From positions 496,001 to 560,000 of the forward strand of contig NZ_CP038452.1 in the NCBI RefSeq assembly GCF_004684245.1: a DNA stretch of 64,000 nt, in the 5' to 3' direction. Origin of the DNA: Thermus caldilimi (GTDB lineage: Bacteria > Deinococcota > Deinococci > Deinococcales > Thermaceae). The number at the start of each line of letters is the position of its first letter. Position 1 is the stretch's first letter. Made by a program: the position numbers and the translations under genes. The notes beneath the pieces were generated by a model. That model was not told the DNA's origin. It searched no databases and saw only the letters and a list, made by a program, of their open reading frames with translations. Shown piece after piece: positions 34,672 to 42,746 of the stretch.

Positions 34672-35626
34672 GCCCCACTACCGTCCCTACGAGTATCCGA
34701 GGCTTTTAGCCTACCGGGACGCCATCCGGCACAGCTACTGGCTCCACACGGAGTTCAGCTATGCGGCAGACGTCCAGGACTACGCCCTGGCGGGTCCTGA
34801 GGTGCGCTCGTTGGTGGAGCGCTCCCTTCTTGCCATCTCCCAGGTGGAGCTTTCCGTGAAGCTCTACTGGGCCCGAACCTACGAGGTCTTCCCCAAGCCG
34901 GAGGTGGCCGAGGTGGGCATGACCTTCGCCGAGAGCGAGGTGCGTCACGCCAATGCCTACGCCCACCTTTTGGATCTCCTGGCCCTCGAGGACCGCTTTG
35001 CCCAGGCCTTGGAGGAGGAGACCGCCTTAAGGGAACGGCACCGCCACTTAACCGAGGTCCTGGGATCCGCCTTCCGAGGCGACCTGAGGGGACACGCCCT
35101 CGCCCTCCTTCTCTTTTCCGCCTTCACCGAACACGCCTCCCTTTTCTCCCAGTTCTACGTGCTGATGGCCCTGAACAAGCGCCTTGGTCGCTTCAAGGGG
35201 ATCTCCAACGCCATCGAGGCCACCAGTAAGGAGGAAAACCTGCACGGCCTCTTTGGGGTAGAGCTCCTCAGGATCCTTAGGGAAGAGCGGCCGGACCTCT
35301 TCGGGCCCTCCTTTACCGAGGAGGCCCTGGATAGGGTAGAGGCCTTCTTTCGCACGGAGGAAGCCCTCCTGGAGTGGATCTTCGCCCGGGGGGACACCGA
35401 GGTGGTGAGGGGAGAGGAGGTCCTGGAGTTCCTTAAGTGGCGGTACAACCAGGTTCTTTCCCTCCACGGCCTGCCCGCGCCCTTCCCCGTGCGGAAGGAG
35501 TGCCTAAGGGATACGGAGTGGTTTGACCTAGAGCTTTTGGCGGACAAGGAAGTGGACTTCTTCAACAAGAGGAGCGTGGCCTACGCCCGCAGGGTGCAGA
35601 GCTACGACCCGGAAAGCCTTTTCTAG
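34655..35626 (+). CDS. nrdB: Class I ribonucleotide reductase, radical-generating subunit
   Basis: 323 residues; ferritin-like dimetal protein that supplies the radical to NrdA. Ligands by alignment to E. coli R2: E65 (in the place of Asp84), E95 and H98 (SEVRH), E159, E194 and H197 (EENLH). Y102 occupies the place of the radical Tyr122. Glu as first ligand together with a retained Tyr is uncommon. ATG 34655, with SD GGAGGG, overlaps the metE end by 17 bases. Oxygen-dependent class I enzyme used instead of the B12-dependent class II. Confidence 0.9.
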   Translation: MLTDPRPHYRPYEYPRLLAYRDAIRHSYWLHTEFSYAADVQDYALAGPEVRSLVERSLLAISQVELSVKLYWARTYEVFPKPEVAEVGMTFAESEVRHANAYAHLLDLLALEDRFAQALEEETALRERHRHLTEVLGSAFRGDLRGHALALLLFSAFTEHASLFSQFYVLMALNKRLGRFKGISNAIEATSKEENLHGLFGVELLRILREERPDLFGPSFTEEALDRVEAFFRTEEALLEWIFARGDTEVVRGEEVLEFLKWRYNQVLSLHGLPAPFPVRKECLRDTEWFDLELLADKEVDFFNKRSVAYARRVQSYDPESLF

Positions 35627-35635
35627 GAGGGAAGG

Positions 35636-37306
35636 ATGACCAAGACCAAGCGGGAATACCGGCCCTGGTACTGGGCCAACGAATGGACGAGGCTCTACAT
35701 GAGCCGGGGCTACCTTCTCCCTGGGGTGACGGTGGAGGAGAGGGTGAAGGAGATCGCCGACCGGGCTGAGGCCCTGACCCGCATCGAGGGCTTCTCCCGC
35801 AAGTTCCAGGAGTACATGGCCCGGGGCTGGTACTCCCTCGCCACCCCCATCTGGGCCAACTACGGCCTCAAGCGGGGTCTCCCCATCTCCTGCTACGGCA
35901 CCTACGTGGAAGACGACACCGCCTCCATCCTGAGGGCGGTGGCGGAGATCGGCATGATGAGCAAACAGGGTGGGGGCACCTCTGTTTACCTGGGGGCCCT
36001 CCGCCCCAGGGGGGCCCCCATCCGGGACAACGGGGAAAGCAACGGTTCCTACGCCTTCGCTTCGCTCTTCGACCGGGTGATCGAGGTGTTCAACCAGGGT
36101 TCCACCCGGCGGGGGCAGTGCGCCGCCTACCTCCCTATTGAGCACCCGGACTTCGAGGAGTGGCTCAAGATCCAGCGGGAAGGAGGGGAGATCCAGTCCC
36201 TCTTCTGGGGGGTTTCCGTGGGGGATGCCTGGCTAGAGGAGGCCATCGCCGGGGACAGGGAGAAACGGGAAAGGTGGGCTAAGGTACTCAAAAGCCGTGC
36301 CGAGGTGGGGATCCCCTACATCTTCTTCCGGGACAACGCCAACCGCCAGGCCCCGGAGGTCTTCAAGAAGCTGGGGAAGACGATTCATGCCAGCAACCTC
36401 TGCACCGAGATCATGCTCCCCTCGAGCCCCGAGGAAAGCTTCGTGTGCTGCCTCTCCTCCCTAAACCTCCTCCACTTCGACGAGTGGAAGGACACAGACG
36501 CCGTGGAAACCCTCACCATCTTCCTGGACTCCGTGCTGGACGACTTCATCGAGAAGGCGGAGGGCATCCCCTACATGGAGCGGGCGGTGCGCTTCGCCAA
36601 GCGGTACCGGGCCATCGGGATCGGGGTTTTGGGCTGGCACAGCTACCTCCAGTCCAAGGGAATTCCCCTGGAGAGCGCGGAGGCCCTTTTCCTTAACAAC
36701 CTCATCTTCAAGACCATCCGGGAAAAGGCGGAGGAGGCGAGCCGCTGGCTTAGGAAGCGCCATCCGGAGGACGAACTGGCCGACCTAATGGAAAGGCGGA
36801 ACGCCACCCTCCTGGCCATCGCCCCCACCAAGAGCAGCTCCTTCATCCTGGGGCAGGTTTCCCCCTCCATCGAGCCCTACACCAGCAACTACTACCTCAA
36901 GGACCTGCAAAAGGCCCGAATCGCCTTCAAGAATCCCTTTTTGGAGGAGCTCCTCCAGGCGAAGGGCAAGAACGAGGAGAAGGTGTGGCGGAGCATCCTG
37001 GAGCATAACGGCTCCGTGCAGCACCTAGACTTCCTTTCCGACGAGGAGAAGGACGTGTTCAAGACCTTTTCCGAGATTTCCCAAAAGACCCTGGTCAACC
37101 TGGCCATCGCCCGGCAGAAGTACATCGACCAGGGCCAGTCCCTCAACCTGGTCATCCACCCCGAGGCTCCACCCAAGGACGTGAACGAGCTGTACCTGCA
37201 CGCCTGGAGGGGTGGGCTCAAGGCCCTTTACTACCAGTTCAGCGCCAGTGCGGCCCAAGCCTACAGCCGGGACCTGCTGCTTTCCTGCCGGGCTTGCGAA
37301 AGTTAA
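35636..37306 (+). CDS. nrdA: Class I ribonucleotide reductase, catalytic subunit
   Basis: 556 residues, reducing ribonucleotides to deoxyribonucleotides. Active-site residues: C86 (PISCYG), C256 (SNLCTEI; thiyl Cys with flanking Asn and Glu) and C271/C272 (FVCCLSSLNLL). The C-terminal CRAC is the redox relay to thioredoxin. The chain begins directly with the catalytic domain: there is no N-terminal ATP-cone, so activity regulation by dATP at that site is absent. SD AGGAGGGA precedes the ATG, 9 bases after nrdB. Confidence 0.93.
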   Translation: MTKTKREYRPWYWANEWTRLYMSRGYLLPGVTVEERVKEIADRAEALTRIEGFSRKFQEYMARGWYSLATPIWANYGLKRGLPISCYGTYVEDDTASILRAVAEIGMMSKQGGGTSVYLGALRPRGAPIRDNGESNGSYAFASLFDRVIEVFNQGSTRRGQCAAYLPIEHPDFEEWLKIQREGGEIQSLFWGVSVGDAWLEEAIAGDREKRERWAKVLKSRAEVGIPYIFFRDNANRQAPEVFKKLGKTIHASNLCTEIMLPSSPEESFVCCLSSLNLLHFDEWKDTDAVETLTIFLDSVLDDFIEKAEGIPYMERAVRFAKRYRAIGIGVLGWHSYLQSKGIPLESAEALFLNNLIFKTIREKAEEASRWLRKRHPEDELADLMERRNATLLAIAPTKSSSFILGQVSPSIEPYTSNYYLKDLQKARIAFKNPFLEELLQAKGKNEEKVWRSILEHNGSVQHLDFLSDEEKDVFKTFSEISQKTLVNLAIARQKYIDQGQSLNLVIHPEAPPKDVNELYLHAWRGGLKALYYQFSASAAQAYSRDLLLSCRACES

Positions 37307-37332
37307 GAGCACCCTTGGCAGCCACCACGCAA

Positions 37333-37350
37333 GGGGGTTATACCACCCCC
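37333..37350 (+). terminator. Possible terminator after nrdA
   Basis: GGGGGT and ACCCCC form a 6-bp stem with a 6-base loop, 26 bases after the nrdA stop, followed by ACTTT rather than a long T-run. Weak but correctly placed for the end of the B12-controlled operon. Confidence 0.35.
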
Positions 37351-38169
37351 ACTTTGGAAGGACCAGGCTGGGGGCTCAGGCAAGGATCTTCCTTAGTTAG
37401 ACCTTGTCATGGGGTGGCTGGGGGGCAAGGGGGGCGGGAAAGGGGATGCTCGGGTTAGACCCCGGCTCTGTGTTCGTGAAAAATCTTTCGCGAATGGAGT
37501 CCCCATGGCTCCTCTCGAGAAGGGCAAGCGAGCCTTCCTAGCCCACACCCCTCGGGTATGGGCCGGGGGAAGGCTTTGAGCCGAGGGTGGGGTGGGCTTA
37601 ACCCCAGAAGGAAGTGCCAAAGCGGAGGCTTGTAGAGCCTCACATGGAAGATGGAAGAGGGGGTAGAGAGTATGGAGGTGCAAGCCCAACTAAGCTTCGG
37701 GAACCACTAAGTGGCACTATGAGGTCGCTTAGGGTGGCGGACGGTTTTTGGCATAGGGAGCAAGGTGGACCATCGTCACCTCGCGGTAAGTTTTTGAACG
37801 TCGTCACGCCGTTTTACCCAAGCCCATACTTAGGAACCTTTGCATGACCGGGAGCGCCCCCCTTTATACCCGATACTGGGCCCGGGCCTTACTCGCCGAA
37901 TTCGACGTTGCCGGGCGAAAGGGAAAGGTAGACGGTCGGTGATCCCATCCCGGTATTGACCGTTTTCGAGTGGCCGGTGGACGCGAACCCTCTCTTTCCC
38001 GATGCGAGGAGCTGACGGAGGGTATGCGCCGGTGAATTCTCGAGTGCAGGAGGGGAAACCCATCGCGGCCCTTCGGCGGCGATGTTGATCGCTCACGCCC
38101 TCAGGTTGTTATTCCCCTTTCGTCTCTATCGACGTTTACTGGCCGATATGCCAGGCACGCCAGCCGACC
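37351..38169. other. 820-base gap without recognised gene
   Basis: Only short frames without family similarity are present. The one structured element is an inverted repeat, TTCGTGAAA (37473-37481) and TTTCGCGAA (37486-37494), with a single G-U-compatible mismatch. From about 37700 the base composition falls and codon-like periodicity is not evident. No tRNA, CRISPR repeat or transposase motif was seen. It may contain inserted or decayed DNA. Confidence 0.4.
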
Positions 38170-38198
38170 TTGACATGCATGGTGCGCCAGGATACACT
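38170..38198 (+). promoter_or_regulatory. Predicted promoter of the TrmB-E1-TRAP operon
   Basis: Consensus TTGACA (38170-38175), 17-base spacer, TACACT (38193-38198). The start near 38205 gives a leader of about 27 bases to ATG 38232, which supports that start over an upstream ATG at 38082. Confidence 0.7.
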
Positions 38199-38210
38199 GG
38201 GCCAGACGAG

Positions 38211-38224
38211 GTTAGGAAACTAAC
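38211..38224. promoter_or_regulatory. Inverted repeat, likely operator for the TrmB-type regulator
   Basis: GTTAG-GAAA-CTAAC, a perfect 5-bp inverted repeat with a 4-base centre, lies at about +6 to +19 between promoter and start codon. Location fits repression by the gene product; binding is inferred. Confidence 0.5.
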
Positions 38225-38231
38225 TACGCCC

Positions 38232-39068
38232 ATGACCGACGCGGCTACCCCGGCCATTGCGGATTTGCAAGCCTTAGGCTTCAGCCAGTACGAGGCCAAG
38301 GCTTATCTTGCCCTCCTTCGGGGCGGGCGCCAGAAAGGGTATGAAGTTGCAAAGGAAAGTGGGGTACCTCGCTCGATGGTCTACCAGGCCCTGGATCGCT
38401 TGGTGGCACGCGGTGCGGCATACCGGACGGAGGACAAGGAGGGGGTTTTTTACGGAGCCGTTCCTCCCGAAGAGCTTCTCTCCCGGTTTGAAAGGGATCT
38501 GGCGCGAAAGATAGCCCGCGCCAGGGAGAGCCTGAGCCGCATAGGGCCGGAGCGTCCCGCCGAGGCCATCTGGCGTGTTCGAGGCCCTGAAAGAACCGTG
38601 GCCGAGGCCCAGACCCTGGTGGAACAGGCGGACCGGGCCCTCACCCTTTCCCTGTGGCAGGAACAGCTGGACATTCTTCAGGATGCCCTGTTAGAGGTAC
38701 GGAGGCGCGGTGTGCGCATCCGCCTTGTCCTTTTCGGAAACCGGGCTGACCCCGAACTGGGGAAGATCTACTACCACCACTTCGTTGACCCCAGGGTGGT
38801 GGAGGGAAGGCTTCGGGCACGGCTTTTTGTCGTGGTGCGGGACCACGAGGAAGTGGTGGTGGGAAACCTGGTTGGGGAAGGGGAGAGCTGGGCGGTGCGG
38901 ACCAGGGACCCAGCACTGGTCCTGGTGGCGGAGGAGTACGTGCGCCACGACGTGGTGCTGGCGGAGATGACCCTTGCCTACGGCGTGGACAAGCTCACCG
39001 CCCTGTGGACGGGACGGGAGGATCTCAGGCAAATGGTGACGGGGGAGGAGGTCCATGGGGCTCCTTGA
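38232..39068 (+). CDS. TrmB-family transcriptional regulator
   Basis: 278 residues. An N-terminal winged helix (LQALGFSQYEAKAYLALLRGG, then GVPRSMVYQALDRLVARGAAYR) is followed by a coiled segment (~85-110) and an effector domain with DILQDALLEVRRRGVRIRLVLFG. TrmB proteins respond to sugars or other catabolites, mostly in archaea and some thermophilic bacteria. It overlaps the E1 alpha gene by 14 bases and heads an eight-gene operon, so it is the probable local regulator of it. Confidence 0.85.
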   Translation: MTDAATPAIADLQALGFSQYEAKAYLALLRGGRQKGYEVAKESGVPRSMVYQALDRLVARGAAYRTEDKEGVFYGAVPPEELLSRFERDLARKIARARESLSRIGPERPAEAIWRVRGPERTVAEAQTLVEQADRALTLSLWQEQLDILQDALLEVRRRGVRIRLVLFGNRADPELGKIYYHHFVDPRVVEGRLRARLFVVVRDHEEVVVGNLVGEGESWAVRTRDPALVLVAEEYVRHDVVLAEMTLAYGVDKLTALWTGREDLRQMVTGEEVHGAP

Positions 39069-40026
39069 CCTCTACCGGCTCATGTACCGGATCCGCCGCT
39101 TCGAGGAGCGGGTGGAGCGACTCTTTCTTACGGGAAAGATCCCTGGCTTCGTCCACCTCTACATCGGGCAGGAGGCCGTGGCGGCAGGAGTCTTGGCCCA
39201 CTACCGTCCGGGGGACTACCTCACCAGCACGCACCGGGGCCACGGCCACGCCCTGGCGGTGGGGGTCGAACCGAAGGCCATGATGGCGGAGCTCTTCGGC
39301 CGTAAGACGGGGATCTGCCGGGGAAAGGGGGGGAGCATGCACCTCTTTGACGCCGACCGGGGGATGCTGGGGGCCAACGGCATCGTGGCTGGCGGTATCC
39401 CCATTGCCGTGGGTGCCGGGCTGGGGCTCCGGGTTTTAGGGCGGGAGGGAGTGGTCTTCTGCTTCTTCGGGGATGGGGCCTTGGGCCGCGGGGTGCTCCA
39501 CGAGGGACTGAACCTGACGGCCTTGTGGAGGCTTCCCGTGCTGTTTGTTCTGGAAAACAACCGGTATGCTTCCACCACTGGATTTGCGGAGAGCCATGCC
39601 TTCCGTGTTCCCGCCCTGGTCGCCGCCTACGGGGTGCCGTATCTGGAAGCGGATGGGACCGAGGTGGAGGAGGTCTATGGGGCTACGGCTGAACTCCTCT
39701 CCGGCATTCGCATGGGCCGGGGGCCAGCCTTCCTGGAGGTGCACACCTATCGCTTCAAGGGGCATTATGTGGGCGATCCCGAGCGGTACCGGAGCCGCCA
39801 GGAGGTGGAGGAAGCCCGAAGAAGGGACCCCTTGGCCATCGCCCGGGGTAAGCTCCTGGCCTCAGGCGTTGCCCAGAAAGAACTGGAGGACCTGGAAAGG
39901 GAAGAGGAGGAGCCTCTGGAGGAGGCGGTGGCCTTTGCGGAACGCAGTCCCTGGCCGGACCCGGAGGAAGCCCTTACGGACCTATTCGCCGAGCCGGTGG
40001 GCGACTACCCGTGGGGGGAGGGATGA
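39055..40026 (+). CDS. ThDP-dependent 2-oxoacid/acetoin dehydrogenase E1, alpha subunit
   Basis: 323 residues, similar to PdhA/AcoA. The thiamine-diphosphate motif runs from FFGDGALGRGVLHEGLNL (~residues 137-154) to VLFVLENN (~162-169). SRGHGH-like THRGHGHALAVG and KTGICRGKGGSMHL are typical of this group. It decarboxylates a 2-oxoacid or cleaves acetoin-like ketones and passes the acyl group to a lipoyl arm. SD GGAGGT precedes ATG 39055. The beta subunit gene overlaps by four bases. Short lengths and the RGKGGSMH sequence resemble acetoin-type more than pyruvate-type enzymes. Confidence 0.88.
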   Translation: MGLLDLYRLMYRIRRFEERVERLFLTGKIPGFVHLYIGQEAVAAGVLAHYRPGDYLTSTHRGHGHALAVGVEPKAMMAELFGRKTGICRGKGGSMHLFDADRGMLGANGIVAGGIPIAVGAGLGLRVLGREGVVFCFFGDGALGRGVLHEGLNLTALWRLPVLFVLENNRYASTTGFAESHAFRVPALVAAYGVPYLEADGTEVEEVYGATAELLSGIRMGRGPAFLEVHTYRFKGHYVGDPERYRSRQEVEEARRRDPLAIARGKLLASGVAQKELEDLEREEEEPLEEAVAFAERSPWPDPEEALTDLFAEPVGDYPWGEG

Positions 40027-41003
40027 GGCAGATCACCTTCGCCGAGGCCACCCGCGAGGCCATGGAGGAGGAGATGGCCCGGGATCCCCGGGTCTTTCTC
40101 ATGGGGGAAGACATTGCCAAGCAGGGGGGCATTTTCGGACAGTTCAAGGGGTTGCCGGAGCGGTTCGGCCTGGAAAGGGTTCGGGATACCCCGATCAGCG
40201 AGCCCACCCTGGTGGGGGCGGCCTTGGGGGCGGCGCTGGTGGGTGCCCGTCCCGTCTTGGACATCCACTTCGCGGACTTCCTTCTTCTGGCCATGGATGA
40301 GCTGGCCAACCAGGCGGCCAGCATCCGCTACATGTCCGGGGGCAAGCTCCGGGTTCCCCTGGTGATCCGGGCCCCGGATGGGGCCATCCGTTCCGCTGGC
40401 GCCCATCATTCCAAGAGCCTCGAGGCCCTTTTCCTCCACCTGCCGGGCTTCAAGGTGGTGGCTCCCGCTACCCCCAAGGATGCCAAGGGCCTATTAAAAA
40501 GCGCCATTCGGTCTGAGGACCCCGTGCTCTATCTTGAGCACAAGGCCCTTTATCCGCGAAAAGGACCCGTCCTCGAGGGGGAGTACCTAGTCCCCTTGGG
40601 CCGGGCGGAGGTGGTGCGCCCGGGGACGGACCTCACCCTCATCAGCTACTCCCTGACCCTGCACAAGGCCCTGGAAGCTGCCGAACTCCTGGCCGGGGAG
40701 GGCGTGCAGGCGGAGGTGGTGGACCTTAAGACCCTCTATCCCCTGGACTGGGATACCCTGCTGGCCTCCGTGGAAAGGACGGGCAGGGCGGTGGTGGCCC
40801 ACGAGGGGTGGCGCTTCCTGGGTCCGGGTGCCGAGATCGCCGCCACCTTGGAGGAGAGGCTTTGGGGAAAGCTCAAGGCCCCCGTGGCGAGGGTGGGGGC
40901 GGCCCATGTGCCCATTCCCTTCAGCCCTCCGTTGGAGCGCCGGGTTCTTCCCCAGGTGGAGGACATCCTCAAAGCGGCAAAGGAGGTGTTGGCGTGGCGC
41001 TAA
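40023..41003 (+). CDS. ThDP-dependent dehydrogenase E1, beta subunit
   Basis: 326 residues, PdhB/AcoB type. MRQITFAEATREAMEEEMARDP at the start, then VFLMGEDI, RVRDTPISEPTLVGAALGAAL and the C-terminal transketolase half (VVDLKTLYPLDWDTLLASVERTGR). It completes the alpha2-beta2 E1 active site. ATG 40023 lies in an ATGA overlap with the alpha gene; a GTG at 40011 is less likely. Its last 10 bases overlap the lipoyl-protein gene. Confidence 0.9.
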   Translation: MRQITFAEATREAMEEEMARDPRVFLMGEDIAKQGGIFGQFKGLPERFGLERVRDTPISEPTLVGAALGAALVGARPVLDIHFADFLLLAMDELANQAASIRYMSGGKLRVPLVIRAPDGAIRSAGAHHSKSLEALFLHLPGFKVVAPATPKDAKGLLKSAIRSEDPVLYLEHKALYPRKGPVLEGEYLVPLGRAEVVRPGTDLTLISYSLTLHKALEAAELLAGEGVQAEVVDLKTLYPLDWDTLLASVERTGRAVVAHEGWRFLGPGAEIAATLEERLWGKLKAPVARVGAAHVPIPFSPPLERRVLPQVEDILKAAKEVLAWR

Positions 41004-41236
41004 AACCCATCCTGATGCCCCAGCTCGGCCTCACCATGCAGGAGGGAACCTTCCAGGGTTTCCTCAAGGAGGTGGGTGAGGGGTTTCGCCGTGGGGAACC
41101 CCTCTTTCAGGTGGAAAGCGACAAGGCCTTGGTGGAGGTGGAGGCCGAGGCGGATGGCGTCTTGAGGGAGGCCTTGGCGGAGGTAGGCAGAACCTACCCC
41201 GTGGGCGCAATTCTCGGGTACTACGAGGAGGTGTGA
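40994..41236 (+). CDS. Free-standing lipoyl-domain protein
   Basis: 80 residues that form only a lipoyl (E2p-type) domain: LMPQLGLTMQEG at the start, the lipoylation loop VESDKALVEVE with K44, then EADGVLREALAEVGRTYPVG. Neither the subunit-binding nor the catalytic acyltransferase domain of E2 is attached and none follows in the operon; the stop at 41236 is 1 base before the next start. GTG 40994 follows AGGAGGTG. It probably carries the acyl group from E1. The acyl acceptor enzyme and the E3 must be encoded elsewhere. Confidence 0.88.
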   Translation: MALKPILMPQLGLTMQEGTFQGFLKEVGEGFRRGEPLFQVESDKALVEVEAEADGVLREALAEVGRTYPVGAILGYYEEV

Positions 41237-41237
41237 G

Positions 41238-42284
41238 ATGAAGAGGATCTTGACCGGCATCCTGGTGCTCTTGGGACTTGCTTTCGCCCAGTTCAAGAGC
41301 GAGTACAAGCTCTCCGTGGTGGTGGCTCCCAACACCGCCTGGGGCATGGGAGCCCAGAAGTTCGCCGATCTGGTCAAGGAAAAGACGGGGGGCCGGGTCA
41401 ACATCAAGGTGTACTTCTCGGGCCAGCTCTTTGCCGGACAGCAGACCAACGAGTTCCAGCTTCTGCGCACCGGCGTGGCGGATTTCGCCATTGGCTCCAC
41501 CATCAACTGGTCTCCCCAGGTGAAGGAGCTGAACCTCTTCAACCTGCCCTTCTTCTTCCCCAGCTATAAGGAGCTGGACGCGGTGGAGGAGGGCCAGGCG
41601 GGCAAGGCCATCTTCCAAAGGCTCCGGCAGCTTGGCGCCGAGCCCCTTGCCTGGGGGGAGAACGGATACCGGCAGCTCACCAACTCCAAGCGGCCCGTCC
41701 GCACCCCGGAGGACCTCCAGGGGCTGAAGATCCGGGTGGTGGGGGCCCCTATCTTCATCGATACCTTCCGTGCCCTTGGGGCTAACCCCACCTCCATGAG
41801 CTGGGCGGAGGTGCTGACCGCCCTGCAGCAAGGGGTCATTGAGGGCCAGGAGAACCCCATCGTGGGGGTGATCATTCCCTACAAGCTCTGGGAGCTTGGG
41901 CAGCGCTACCTCACGGTGTGGAACTACGTGATCGATCCCCTGATCTTCGCCGCCAGCGCCCAGACCTGGCGCACCTTCCCCAGCGATGTGCAGAAGGCCA
42001 TCCAGGAGGCTGCCCTCGAGGCGGCCCGTTACCAGAAGGCCCTGGCCCGCGCGGGAATGGACGACGGCACCGCCCTCCGCTACCTTTCCTCCCTGGGGGT
42101 GAAGGTGGAGATCACCGATCCCCTGGCCTATCTCCGGTCCCAGGGCGTGCAGGTCACGGTCCTGACGCCCCTGGAGATCGGCCGCTTCCGGGAGCGGGTG
42201 TCGGGCGTGGTCCAGCGGTGGATGGGGGAGATTGGGGGGACCCTGATCGTCCAGGCGGAGGCGGATAAGAAGCGGGCCAAGTGA
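41238..42284 (+). CDS. dctP: TRAP transporter substrate-binding protein
   Basis: 348 residues, DctP family. The signal peptide spans residues 1-17 (MKRILTGILVLLGLAFA). GLKIRVVGAPIFIDTFRALGANPTSMSW holds the Arg that usually salt-bridges the carboxylate of the ligand, and LQQGVIEGQENPI is the family signature. It binds an organic acid outside the membrane and hands it to DctQM. The presence of the Arg suggests a carboxylate ligand, fitting a 2-oxoacid for the neighbouring E1; inference. Confidence 0.92.
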   Translation: MKRILTGILVLLGLAFAQFKSEYKLSVVVAPNTAWGMGAQKFADLVKEKTGGRVNIKVYFSGQLFAGQQTNEFQLLRTGVADFAIGSTINWSPQVKELNLFNLPFFFPSYKELDAVEEGQAGKAIFQRLRQLGAEPLAWGENGYRQLTNSKRPVRTPEDLQGLKIRVVGAPIFIDTFRALGANPTSMSWAEVLTALQQGVIEGQENPIVGVIIPYKLWELGQRYLTVWNYVIDPLIFAASAQTWRTFPSDVQKAIQEAALEAARYQKALARAGMDDGTALRYLSSLGVKVEITDPLAYLRSQGVQVTVLTPLEIGRFRERVSGVVQRWMGEIGGTLIVQAEADKKRAK

Positions 42285-42742
42285 TGCTGCGCAAGGTAGA
42301 GGAAACCCTCTTGGCCCTGCTCCTGGGCGGCATGGCCACCTTGGCCTTCGCCAACGTGCTTACCCGCTACTTCCTGCGCTATCCCCTGGCCTTCACGGAG
42401 GAACTCCTGGTGAACGCCTTTGTCTGGGCCACCCTGCTGGGCGTGGCCATCGGTTTGCGGGAGGGCCAGGAGGGTGCCCACATCCGCTTTGTGGCCCTCA
42501 CGGAGGTTCTCCCTGCGCCCTGGCGCCGGGGTTTCGTCGCCCTGGGCTTTGCCGTGTTTGCCCTCCTCTTCCTGCTCTTGGCCCTTTTGGCCTGGAGGCA
42601 GGCCCAGGACGACCTCCTCCTCAGGACCACCTCCCCCTCCCTGGGCCTGCCCAATGCGGTCTACACCCTGCCCACCCCCTTCCTGGCCCTCTGGGTGGCC
42701 TTTCGTGCCTTAGAAGGGGTGTGGCGGAGCCTCCGGGGGTAG
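42284..42742 (+). CDS. dctQ: TRAP transporter small membrane subunit
   Basis: 152 residues with four predicted membrane helices (ETLLALLLGGMATLAFANVLTRYF, then FTEELLVNAFVWATLLGVAIGL, typical DctQ). It pairs with DctM for sodium-driven uptake. ATG 42284 overlaps the dctP stop (TGATG). The dctM gene follows after 4 bases. Confidence 0.9.
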   Translation: MLRKVEETLLALLLGGMATLAFANVLTRYFLRYPLAFTEELLVNAFVWATLLGVAIGLREGQEGAHIRFVALTEVLPAPWRRGFVALGFAVFALLFLLLALLAWRQAQDDLLLRTTSPSLGLPNAVYTLPTPFLALWVAFRALEGVWRSLRG

Positions 42743-42746
42743 GTGG

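Noticed and set aside
38082-38231. Longer N-terminus for the TrmB-family protein (ATG 38082)
   Set aside because: It would translate the -35, -10 and inverted repeat, adds residues unlike the family, and the promoter predicts RNA starting near 38205.
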